Of a DNA stretch of 64,000 nt, positions 7,601-15,098 are shown piece by piece. This DNA comes from Comamonas testosteroni (GTDB lineage: Bacteria; Pseudomonadota; Gammaproteobacteria; Burkholderiales; Burkholderiaceae_C). The DNA is taken from NCBI RefSeq assembly GCF_014076415.1, contig NZ_CP043568.1, forward strand, positions 2,728,001 through 2,792,000, read 5' to 3'. Position numbers and translations under genes: made by a program. Each line of letters opens with the position of its first letter. Position 1 is the first letter of the stretch. The notes beneath the pieces are model-generated. The model was not told where the DNA came from and searched no databases. It saw only the letters and a program-made list of their open reading frames with translations.

Positions 7601-10005
7601 AGCCTGCGCTTAGCGTGGCAGTACGCACGCTGTGCGAGTTCACGGCGCGCAGCGGCGATCTGGATCTGCGCTTCACGCCCGCCCCCAGTGCGCTAGAGGG
7701 CATTGAAGGCCATGCCGTGGTGCAAAAACGGCGTGAGAAAGCGGGTGGCTACGAGGCGGAGTTGGCGCTCAGCGGCCGGTTCGAAGAGCTTCAGGTTCGC
7801 GGCCGGGCCGATGGCTTTGATGCCGCCAAGCAGCAACTCGAAGAGATCAAGACCTACCGGGGCCGGCTCGACGGCGTGCGCCCTCATCACCGGGCCTTGC
7901 ATTGGGCCCAGGCCAGGGTCTACGGTCATTTGCTGTGTCAGGAGCGCGGCCTTGAGCGGATCAAGCTGGCGCTGGTTTATTTCCAGATCGGCAGCGCAGA
8001 GGAGACCGTGCTGGTGGAAGAGTGTTCTGCCACCGAACTGCAAGCCTTTTTCAAGTTGCAATGTGCCCGTTATCTCGACTGGGCACGCAGCGAGGCCGCC
8101 CATCGGAGGGCGCGCGATGCGGCCATGGCGCAGCTGCGGTTTCCCATGCCGGCCTTCAGAGCCGGGCAGCGGGAGCTGGCCGTGGCCGTCTATCGCACGG
8201 CTCATGCCAGCGCAGGCGGTCGCTGTTTGATGGCTCAGGCCCCGACCGGCATCGGCAAGACCCTGGCCACGATTTTTCCCATGCTCAAGAGCATGGCTGC
8301 AGTCACGGCCAAGAGTGCCTCGGAGGCTGATGCAGCCGGTCTGGACAAGCTGTTCTTTCTCACTGCCAAGGGCACCGGCCATGGACTGGCGCTGCATGCG
8401 CTAGTCCAGCTGCAGCAAGCCTTGCCGGCATCGGCATCGGCATCGGCATCGGTCGCTCCATTGCGCGTCCTGGACATGAAGGCGCGCGAAAAGACCTGTG
8501 AGCATCCCGACAAGGCCTGCCATGGAGAGTCCTGTCCGTTGGCGCACGGATTCTTTGATCGACTGCCTGCGGCCAGGCAACAGGCGCTGCAACTGCCGCT
8601 CTGGGATGCGCCGGCGTTGCGGACTCTGGCCTTGGAACATGGCATCTGTCCCTATTACCTGTCGCAGGAGTTGGCGCGCTGGGCCGATGTGGTGGTGGCC
8701 GACTACCACTATTACTACGACAGTGCCGCCATGCTTTATGCGCTGGCCTTGCAGCAGGACTGGCGCGTGGGCGTGCTGGTGGATGAGGCGCACAATCTGC
8801 TGGAGCGCGCGCGCAGCATGTACACGGCACCGCTGACCCAGTTTGATCTGGCGCAGGCCCGCCAAGGCGCGACGGGTGCTGTCAAAAAGGCACTCGATGC
8901 ACTGCAGCGCCAGTGGCAGGCGTTGAACAAGGCCCAGGATCAGGCCAGTTACCAAAGCTACGAGAGCATTCCTGGCGCGCTGCTGGGCGCCATGCAGCGA
9001 GCCGCAGGTGCAATAGCGGATCAGCTGGCTGAGCAGGAGATAGCCGGTCATGCGGCCACAGGAGGGCAAACTGCGCTTGCCGACCATGCCTTGCTGGATT
9101 TTTACTGGGAACTGCTGCACTTTCAGGCGCTGGCCGATCAGTTCGGGCCTCATGCTCTGTTTGATATTCAACTGGCCACGCCGCTGCAGCGTGCGAGCAG
9201 AGTGCGTATGCCGGCATCCACGCTGTGCATTCGCAATGTGGTGCCCGCGCCGCATTTGTCGGCGCGCCATGGGGCTGCACAGGCCACGGTGCTGTTTTCG
9301 GGCACCCTGAGTCCACCACAGTTCTATCGCGATCTGCTGGGTCTGCCTGCGGATACGGCCTGGCTGGATGTTCCGGCGCCGTTTGCGGCCCGGCAGTTGC
9401 AGGTGCATATCGCAGGCCATATCTCTACACGCTGGCGAGATCGCGAGGCATCGCTGACCCCCATGGCCGAGCTGATTGCGCAGCAATATGCACGACAGCC
9501 TGGCAACTATCTGTGTTTTGTCAGCAGTTTTGACTATCTGCAGCAGGTTGCCGTCACTTTGGAACGTCTGCACCCGCAGTTGCCGCTATGGCTGCAGCAG
9601 CGCGGCATGGACGATGCCGGGCGTGCGAAATTCCTCGCCCGCTTTGTCGATGGCGGTCAGGGCCTGGGTCTGGCCGTTCTGGGCGGGGCATTCTCCGAAG
9701 GCGTGGATCTGCCCGGCAGCCGTCTGATCGGTGCTTTTGTTGCCACGCTGGGTCTGCCCCAGCTCAATCCCGTCAACGAAGCCATGCAGCGTGCCATGGA
9801 TCAGGCCATGGGTGTGGGGCAGGGCTATGCCTACACCTATCTCTACCCGGGCCTGCGCAAGGTGGTGCAGGCGGCTGGCAGGGTCATACGCAGCGAGCAC
9901 GATCGTGGCGTTCTGGTGCTGATGGACGACCGCTTCGCGCGTGCCGAGGTGCGAGCACTGCTGCCTGCCTGGTGGCAGGTCGAAGGGGACGACCGAGGTT
10001 CTTGA
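7597..10005 (+). CDS. Rad3/DinG-type Fe-S superfamily 2 helicase with N-terminal nuclease-like domain
   Basis: An 802-residue ATP-dependent DNA helicase. Residues about 1-150 contain 'GRADGFDAAKQQLEEIKTYR', a PD-(D/E)xK-like pattern (Asp, then Glu-x-Lys) as in Cas4/RecB-type nucleases. Walker A is 'APTGIGKT' near 215-222 and the DEAH box is near 396-399. Four cysteines, C301, C308, C313 and C351, lie between them in the arrangement that holds a 4Fe-4S cluster in XPD/DinG helicases. The C-terminal helicase lobe contains 'FSGTLSP' and 'GAFSEGVDLPG', and the motif VI-like 'QAAGRVIRS'. It overlaps the FAN1-like gene by four bases. A hexamer repeat at 8427-8450 encodes an Ala-Ser run. Confidence 0.9.
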   Translation: MKPALSVAVRTLCEFTARSGDLDLRFTPAPSALEGIEGHAVVQKRREKAGGYEAELALSGRFEELQVRGRADGFDAAKQQLEEIKTYRGRLDGVRPHHRALHWAQARVYGHLLCQERGLERIKLALVYFQIGSAEETVLVEECSATELQAFFKLQCARYLDWARSEAAHRRARDAAMAQLRFPMPAFRAGQRELAVAVYRTAHASAGGRCLMAQAPTGIGKTLATIFPMLKSMAAVTAKSASEADAAGLDKLFFLTAKGTGHGLALHALVQLQQALPASASASASVAPLRVLDMKAREKTCEHPDKACHGESCPLAHGFFDRLPAARQQALQLPLWDAPALRTLALEHGICPYYLSQELARWADVVVADYHYYYDSAAMLYALALQQDWRVGVLVDEAHNLLERARSMYTAPLTQFDLAQARQGATGAVKKALDALQRQWQALNKAQDQASYQSYESIPGALLGAMQRAAGAIADQLAEQEIAGHAATGGQTALADHALLDFYWELLHFQALADQFGPHALFDIQLATPLQRASRVRMPASTLCIRNVVPAPHLSARHGAAQATVLFSGTLSPPQFYRDLLGLPADTAWLDVPAPFAARQLQVHIAGHISTRWRDREASLTPMAELIAQQYARQPGNYLCFVSSFDYLQQVAVTLERLHPQLPLWLQQRGMDDAGRAKFLARFVDGGQGLGLAVLGGAFSEGVDLPGSRLIGAFVATLGLPQLNPVNEAMQRAMDQAMGVGQGYAYTYLYPGLRKVVQAAGRVIRSEHDRGVLVLMDDRFARAEVRALLPAWWQVEGDDRGS
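8427..8450 (+). repeat. In-frame hexanucleotide tandem repeat (GGCATC)4
   Basis: Four exact copies of GGCATC inside the helicase gene encode an Ala-Ser repeat in a loop between Walker A and the Fe-S cysteines. A change in copy number would keep the reading frame. Confidence 0.85.
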
Positions 10006-10104
10006 ACGCATGGTTGTCAGAAACGCTCGCTCACATCTCCGTTTGTAATCCGGCCCGAACAGCTTTCGCCTGCCTTGATACTTGGGGCAAAGGAGAAAAA
10101 GGCC

Positions 10105-11232
10105 ATGAATTCCCGCGAAACCTACGACTCTCAAACCCACGCTAACGGGCAAGAGGGCAGCCAGGGATGGGATGCAATCGATGGGGCGCTGCAGGCGGTT
10201 TATGGCGATCAGCAGCCCGCGCATTTCGGGACGCTGATCAAATTTCGTCTTGGAGGAGAAGATCCGCTGGACGGCGTCAGTGTCTATCGCAGCGAGCAGG
10301 GCGCACCGCACTGGCACTATGTCAGCTATGGCTTCAGTGACCTGTATGGCGATCTGGATGACAGCTACGACATCGCTCCAGGCAAGCCCAGTGGCTATGG
10401 TTTCGAGTTGAGCTTCAGGCTGATGCGTGCTGCCAGCGAGCAGGAGCCACCTAGTTGGCCTGTTAACTTTTTGCAAAATATTGCTCGATATGTATTCCGC
10501 ACCGGCAATGTGCTGGCCCCAGGCCACTGGATGACGGCCAACGGCCCTATCAAGGCCGATGCCGACACGCTGCTGACCGAAATGGGCTTTGCACTGGATC
10601 CGGAGCTGCCGGCTATTCATACGCCCTATGGGGACCTGATGTTTCTACAGTTGGTGGGGCTGACCAGTGACGAGTTGCGCGAGGTACGCCGCTGGAATGT
10701 GCAGGGAGCGCTGCATTCCCTGCAGAGTTATATGCCGCTGTGGATCACCGATCTGGCGCGGCCCAGCCTGCATGATCTGCCCGATGTCCAGGCAGCCATT
10801 GACGCGGGAGCGGCACGAGAAGGCTCCAAGACGGGCGTGCTCTACAACGATGTGCTTGGCTTCAGTCATCGCAAGCGCCTGCTGCGCAGTCCGCAGACAG
10901 TGATTCGCCTGGGCAGCCTGGGCGTGCGCGACCTCAAGGCCATGCTGCCGGCTCGCCTGCCCCATGGCCGTCCGCTGATTCTGGCAGGCGATGGTTCCAC
11001 GCTGGAGCTGGTACCTGCCGGTGACAGCGAAGGCGGGATGCTGGACTGGCATAGCGACCATGAGCTCAAGCTCAGCCTGACCCAGGCCCAGATGCAGGCC
11101 TGGAAGCAGGCCGTCAAGGGGCGCGACGGCGAGTACACCGTGCCAGGACTCGATGGTCTGGTCTGGCAGGTCAAGAGCAGTGTGGTGACGGATAGCCAGG
11201 GGCGCGTGACCGGCAGGTACGAAGAGCGCTAA
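10105..11232 (+). CDS. Suppressor-of-fused (SUFU) domain protein
   Basis: A 375-residue protein. The chosen ATG at 10105 is preceded by GGAG about ten bases upstream. The N-terminal half contains 'GWDAIDGALQAVYGDQQPAH', 'PHWHYVSYGFSDLY' and 'SGYGFELSFRLMR', the pattern of the bacterial suppressor-of-fused domain ('HwHyvsyGls.ly'). The C-terminal half ('LGSLGVRDLKAMLPARLPHG') resembles the second SUFU lobe. Bacterial members have no settled role; many have been linked to toxin-immunity loci as possible immunity proteins, but no toxin gene is visible here. It stands alone between the helicase gene and the convergent TsaA-type gene. Confidence 0.8.
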   Translation: MNSRETYDSQTHANGQEGSQGWDAIDGALQAVYGDQQPAHFGTLIKFRLGGEDPLDGVSVYRSEQGAPHWHYVSYGFSDLYGDLDDSYDIAPGKPSGYGFELSFRLMRAASEQEPPSWPVNFLQNIARYVFRTGNVLAPGHWMTANGPIKADADTLLTEMGFALDPELPAIHTPYGDLMFLQLVGLTSDELREVRRWNVQGALHSLQSYMPLWITDLARPSLHDLPDVQAAIDAGAAREGSKTGVLYNDVLGFSHRKRLLRSPQTVIRLGSLGVRDLKAMLPARLPHGRPLILAGDGSTLELVPAGDSEGGMLDWHSDHELKLSLTQAQMQAWKQAVKGRDGEYTVPGLDGLVWQVKSSVVTDSQGRVTGRYEER

Positions 11233-11313
11233 GTGCCATGCCATGCATCAAGTAGCTGCATGCGCTTTGGAGATGGACGCATCGGCTGTTCCAGCTCGGA
11301 AAACAGATAGCTC

Positions 11314-11796
11314 TTAACGCATGCGCTCGTCGGAGAGTCTGTCCGGCAACTGATCCAGCCCTCTGGCAAACCAGCCTATGCGTTCTGTCTCGCGCACATC
11401 CAGTTGCGGCACATAGGGTTTGATGTCGAGCACGGGCGTGCCATCCAGCATGTCGTTACCGCGGAAATGCAGCCAGCATCCGTCCATGCCAAGGAGCTCG
11501 ACAATGGACAGACCGATGCGGTTGGGCCTTGCCGGCGCTCTTGTAGCAAACACGCCATGGCTGCTGGTGTCCATGAAGGGTACGACTTCCAGCCTTTCTG
11601 CGGCTTCATGCAGGTGTGTGAGCAGGATCAGGTATTGAAACTCCTGCACATCGCGCAAGCCCGCGGCAAAAGGCGCAAAAACCTCTATCTTTCCCTCATG
11701 CTGCTGGGCAGCAACGGTCTGTATGGGCATGCCCACGGCATGCTTGAACGGGCTGTGTACGCGGCCTATCGGCTGCAGAACAATGGATTCGTTCAT
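11314..11796 (-). CDS. TsaA/TrmO-type tRNA (t6A37) N6-methyltransferase-like protein
   Basis: A 160-residue protein of the TsaA/YaeB beta-barrel family. 'PIGRVHSPFK' opens the domain, 'RPNRIGLSIVELLG' is the SAM-binding signature, and 'VLDIKPYVPQLD' follows. In E. coli, TrmO (235 residues) methylates N6-threonylcarbamoyladenosine at position 37 of tRNA(Thr); this shorter form lacks the C-terminal extension, so its substrate may differ. The frame extends further upstream but ATG 11796 is the proper start. It overlaps the stop of the di-molbindin gene by one base (TGATG), which implies coupled translation and an odd pairing with molybdate binding. Confidence 0.8.
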   Translation of the reverse strand: MNESIVLQPIGRVHSPFKHAVGMPIQTVAAQQHEGKIEVFAPFAAGLRDVQEFQYLILLTHLHEAAERLEVVPFMDTSSHGVFATRAPARPNRIGLSIVELLGMDGCWLHFRGNDMLDGTPVLDIKPYVPQLDVRETERIGWFARGLDQLPDRLSDERMR

Positions 11797-12221
11797 CAGG
11801 GCAGCACCGCCAGCACGACCTGAGAAGCCTTGAACAAGGCGGTGGCCGTCTTGCCCACGGCAAGGCCCAGGTTTTCGGTGCTCTCCTGCGTGACCATGGC
11901 CACCACCTGCAGACCCTGGGCTTCTATGGTCACTTCGACATTCACCGCGCCGGGCCTGATTCGGGTGACCTTGCCGTTGAGCTGGTTGCGCGCCGAAAAG
12001 CGCACGCCTTCGCAATTTGTCACAACCATCACGGACGGCGCCTTGACCATGGCGATCACCGCACTGCCGGCCTTCAGGCCCAGGCTGACAGCGCTGCCAT
12101 GCGTGATGGTCGCCACCAGCTCCGCATTGTGTTCAGTACGGATCTGGACTTCATCGGTGACGATGCCGTGGCTGATATGGGAGACACTGCCCTTGAACTG
12201 GTTGCGTGCGCTGCTTTGCAT
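11796..12221 (-). CDS. Di-molbindin (two TOBE/Mop domains), molybdate-binding protein
   Basis: A 141-residue cytoplasmic protein made of two tandem Mop/TOBE domains of about 70 residues. Each starts with 'SARNQ(F/L)(K/N)G' (residues 4 and 76) and ends with 'G..V.A..KA..V'. Such molbindins (ModG type) bind molybdate or tungstate oxyanions and buffer or store them for molybdenum cofactor synthesis. No modABC transporter lies next to it. Molybdenum demand in this window would come from the ttrA-type molybdoenzyme 14 kb away. AGGAAACCC before the ATG serves as ribosome-binding site. Confidence 0.9.
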   Translation of the reverse strand: MQSSARNQFKGSVSHISHGIVTDEVQIRTEHNAELVATITHGSAVSLGLKAGSAVIAMVKAPSVMVVTNCEGVRFSARNQLNGKVTRIRPGAVNVEVTIEAQGLQVVAMVTQESTENLGLAVGKTATALFKASQVVLAVLP

Positions 12222-12366
12222 GAGGGTTTCCTGAAAATACCGGCTGGAAGGAAGCCGGATTAATTCTTATAGCACCCAGGCCTGTGCAGTTAAACGCTGC
12301 GCAGGCCACGACTGCTTGGTCCTTGCCCATAATACCGTCTCTAATTTGGGTGCCTGAGGCCAAGAA

Positions 12367-12900
12367 ATGAGTGATCTGAACATCGTGCAATGTACGCACG
12401 AACGCCACGCCGCTGCTATTTTGGACATTTTCAACGATGCCATCGTCAACTCCACGGCGCTCTACGACTACCAGCCGCGCACGACACACAACATGGTCAG
12501 CTGGTTCGAGGCCAAGCGTGCAGGCGCCTTCCCCGTCATCGGCATTGAAGATGCGCAAGGCCGGTTGCTGGGCTTTTGCAGCTGGGGAGGTTTTCGCGCC
12601 TACCCCGCCTATAAGTACACGGTCGAGCATTCGGTCTATGTCCATCCACAGCACCGGGGCCGAGGTTTGGGGCAGCAACTGATGGAGCTGCTGATTGCCG
12701 AGGCCAGGCAGCGTGGAGATGTGCATGTGCTCGTCGGTGCCATCGACGCCGCCAACGCGGGCAGCATTGCACTGCACAAGCGGTTAGGCTTCGAGTCCGT
12801 GGGCCTGATGCCTCAGGTGGGCTTCAAGTTCGGCCGCTGGCTGGATCTGGCCTTCTACCAGCTCACACTGCAGACGCCGCTGAATCCGGTGGATGGTTGA
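12367..12900 (+). CDS. GNAT-family N-acetyltransferase (phosphinothricin/methionine sulfoximine acetyltransferase-like)
   Basis: A 177-residue acetyl-CoA dependent N-acetyltransferase. The acetyl-CoA loop is 'VYVHPQHRGRGLGQQLM' (residues about 92-108). 'DIFNDAIVNSTALYDYQPRT' and 'GFCSWGGFRAYPAYKYTVEH' match the subgroup that includes phosphinothricin acetyltransferase and the methionine sulfone/sulfoximine acetylase MddA, where the Tyr/Phe-rich loop shapes the amino-acid pocket. The C-terminus 'LGFESVGLMPQVGFKFGRWL' is typical too. Divergent from the molbindin gene with a 145-base intergenic region. The natural substrate is inferred only from family membership. Confidence 0.9.
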   Translation: MSDLNIVQCTHERHAAAILDIFNDAIVNSTALYDYQPRTTHNMVSWFEAKRAGAFPVIGIEDAQGRLLGFCSWGGFRAYPAYKYTVEHSVYVHPQHRGRGLGQQLMELLIAEARQRGDVHVLVGAIDAANAGSIALHKRLGFESVGLMPQVGFKFGRWLDLAFYQLTLQTPLNPVDG

Positions 12901-13077
12901 GTTGCTCCGAAAATCAGCTTGCAGCGATTGACTACGAAGCACTGCATTGAGTCTTTCCCGAATGGCTCGGGGGCCTGGATACATTTTGTGCCGCGAGAAA
13001 ATGGCTGCGCTCCTGTTTGTCTGGACAGCGTCGCAAGCTGAAGGCTGGTGTTCCGTCGCTTTGATGGGGGCACCGCG

Positions 13078-13306
13078 ATGTGGAACCGTTTGCTGAGTCG
13101 CTTTCGCAAAGAGCTGCTGCTTGCCTAGGCCGTGCTGCGCGACCCGCGCTCGCCCAGGGCCGCCAAGCTCGGGCTCTCTACCCCATCAGTCCCTAGACTA
13201 CATGCCCGATACCATTCCTGTTCTGGGCTGGCTGGACGATTGCCTGATCGGTTTTTTGCTGCTGCAACTGGCTGTCGAACTGCTGGGCTCACTGTGTGAA
13301 CGCTAA
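13078..13306 (+). pseudogene. Decayed DUF1232 (YkvA-like) membrane protein gene
   Basis: The remains of a small membrane protein gene. Frame 1 from ATG 13078 reads MWNRLLSRFRKELLLA, then an in-frame TAG at 13126-13128 exactly where the family usually has Trp, then AVLRDPRSPRAAKLG. Similarity then moves to the next frame and continues as SLDYMPDTIPVLGWLDD and a hydrophobic tail ending at the TAA at 13304-13306. 'S.(L/I)D..PD.IPVLG.LDD' is the DUF1232 signature. One nonsense change plus a frameshift between about 13170 and 13195 disable the gene. It stands alone, without an obvious ribosome-binding site. Confidence 0.8.
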
Positions 13307-13378
13307 AGCTGCTTGCGCAGCTGTCCCTAAACCTTGGCTGCCAGCGTCGACACGTCGTGCATTGGTGGTTTTTTGGGT

Positions 13379-14296
13379 TCATTGCTTGGGCGTCAGACGG
13401 GTAACCTGGGTCTCCAGTCTTTCAATCTCGCGGCGTGCCTCGTCGCCTTCTGGTATGTTGCGGCCCGAGTCGCGCCACTGTACGGCAGCCTTGAAGCCTT
13501 CAGCCTGTGCATAGCGGCGAAACCACATGCCTTCGGGGTTGTGGCGTGTGATGCCGTCAAACACTGTTGCCAGCATTTGGCCTTGTTCCAGACCCATGGT
13601 CAGCATGGTCTGGTTGACTACCAGCTTGTGCATGGCCAAGTGTCCGCGCGGAACGGCGGCAATGCGGTTGGCTATCCGCATGGTGCAGGCCTCCAACTCG
13701 GATGCATCTACGGCTTCGGTGGCCAGCCCCCATTCAGCAGCTTGCGCACCGCTGATCACATCGCCTGTGAACATCATCTGCTTGGCGCGCATCGGTCCCA
13801 GACGCTGGGTCCACATTGCTGTGGTGGGGCATCCCCATACTCGTGTGGGCATATAGCCGATGCGGGCGTCATTAGCCATGATGAGCAGATCGCAGCACAG
13901 TGCAATATCGCTGCCACCAGCCACAGCGGCACCGTGTACCTTGGCAATCGTGGGTTTGCTGCAACGCCATAAGCTCATGAAGTCTTCGGTATTGCGCTTC
14001 ATGAAAGCATAGTCTTCCATGGGGTCCCAAGGCGCTTTTTCCTGCTGACAGGGGTGCTCAATTTCCTGCTCGGCGGTTTCTGCCAAGTCATAGCCGCCGC
14101 AGAAGCCCTTGCCCGCACCCTCAACAACGATGACGTGGACGTTCGGATTGTCCTGAGCCCACTCCACGGCCTTGCGAATCTCGCGCGGCGTCTGGTTGTT
14201 GATCGCATTTAGGCGCTCTGGGCGATTGAGTAGGAGCCGTGCAATGCGTGGATTTTGGGCGTCTGTAGTGATCGACAAAGTGCTGTAGCTGGGCAT
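13379..14296 (-). CDS. Crotonase/enoyl-CoA hydratase family protein
   Basis: A 305-residue crotonase-fold enzyme acting on a CoA thioester. The start at 14296 has AGGAG at good spacing. The oxyanion-hole segments are '[14 protein letters not shown]' and '[20 protein letters not shown]'. In classical enoyl-CoA hydratase two glutamates activate water; here the first position reads GGSD and the second region reads '[15 protein letters not shown]', so the active-site acids differ and the reaction may not be a simple hydration. It is longer than the usual 260 residues because of an insertion around '[18 protein letters not shown]'. It is divergent from a TetR gene and an acyl-CoA synthetase, which suggests breakdown of an unusual acyl or terpenoid acid. 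Confidence 0.88.
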   Translation of the reverse strand: MPSYSTLSITTDAQNPRIARLLLNRPERLNAINNQTPREIRKAVEWAQDNPNVHVIVVEGAGKGFCGGYDLAETAEQEIEHPCQQEKAPWDPMEDYAFMKRNTEDFMSLWRCSKPTIAKVHGAAVAGGSDIALCCDLLIMANDARIGYMPTRVWGCPTTAMWTQRLGPMRAKQMMFTGDVISGAQAAEWGLATEAVDASELEACTMRIANRIAAVPRGHLAMHKLVVNQTMLTMGLEQGQMLATVFDGITRHNPEGMWFRRYAQAEGFKAAVQWRDSGRNIPEGDEARREIERLETQVTRLTPKQ

Positions 14297-14367
14297 GGGT
14301 AGTCTCCTGATTGAAATGTGAAATTTCAATCAACTATGGGTAATTAATTGATAAATAACTGTTTTTG

Positions 14368-14420
14368 ACAGTCAGCATTGACTCTATGTGCATTTGTTTT
14401 TACAGTCAACTTAGACTGTC
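14368..14420 (+). promoter_or_regulatory. Divergent promoter region with two palindromic TetR operator candidates
   Basis: ACAGTC-N6-GACTGT at 14402-14419 is a perfect inverted repeat. A second, imperfect copy, ACAGTCA-N4-TGACTCT, lies at 14368-14385. TTGACT (14378-14383) and TACAGT (14401-14406), 17 bases apart, form a plausible promoter for the TetR gene, so the -10 overlaps the perfect palindrome. This is the arrangement expected for autorepression and for control of the divergent crotonase gene. That the TetR protein binds here is inferred. Confidence 0.6.
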
Positions 14421-14435
14421 AATTTGGAGGTGAGT

Positions 14436-15068
14436 ATGTCTAGCAACCTCAAGGCGGCTGAGAGCAGCACCTTGCGTGAGCAACAGAAGCAGGCGACACG
14501 TGCGCGCATTTTGAACAGCGCCGTGACCTGCCTGATGGATCTGGGCGTTGCGCGTACCACTACGCTGGAAGTGCAGCGCCGAGCGGCAGTCAGCCGCGGT
14601 GCATTGCTGCACCACTTTCCTACGCATGCAGAGCTGCTTTGTGCAGTCGTTGATGCCATCGTGGTGCGCAACGAAGAGGCAGTCCTCAAGCATCTGCGCC
14701 GCAAAGCAAGGCGTAGTGACCCTGTCGAGCATGCGATTCACACACTGGTCGATAGCATGAGAGAGCCTTCATTTATGGCCGAGCTGGAGCTGTGGGTGGT
14801 GGCACGTACCGATACTGAGCTGCGTGAAGCCCTGGTCGCTGCAGAGCGCAAAGCCTTGCGCGACAGGATGCGTGTACTTGATGAAATCTTCGCGCCACTG
14901 AGTGCCTTTCCAGCCTACGAGCTGGTAGTCAGCACCAGCGCTGAATTTGTGCGCGGTCTGGCGGTCTCTGGCATTTTGCGCAGCAACCCTCAGTCGGTGA
15001 AGGCTCTGACTCAGCAATGGATATGGGCAGTGAGGCAGCTGCTGCCACTGAAGCCGCCGGGTCAATGA
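14436..15068 (+). CDS. TetR/AcrR-family transcriptional regulator
   Basis: A 210-residue one-component repressor. The N-terminal helix-turn-helix is 'ARILNSAVTCLMDLGVARTTTLEVQRRAAVSRGALLHHF', shown by 'TTLEVQRRAAVSRGALLHHF' at about 44-63; the rest is a helical ligand-binding domain. ATG 14436 is chosen because GGAGG lies six bases upstream; an in-frame TTG four codons earlier is less likely. It sits in the same direction as the acyl-CoA synthetase, 30 bases apart, and divergent from the crotonase gene. The likely inducer is a CoA ester of the pathway. Confidence 0.9.
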   Translation: MSSNLKAAESSTLREQQKQATRARILNSAVTCLMDLGVARTTTLEVQRRAAVSRGALLHHFPTHAELLCAVVDAIVVRNEEAVLKHLRRKARRSDPVEHAIHTLVDSMREPSFMAELELWVVARTDTELREALVAAERKALRDRMRVLDEIFAPLSAFPAYELVVSTSAEFVRGLAVSGILRSNPQSVKALTQQWIWAVRQLLPLKPPGQ

Positions 15069-15098
15069 TTTTTCTCATCACACATGGAGATGACTTAA

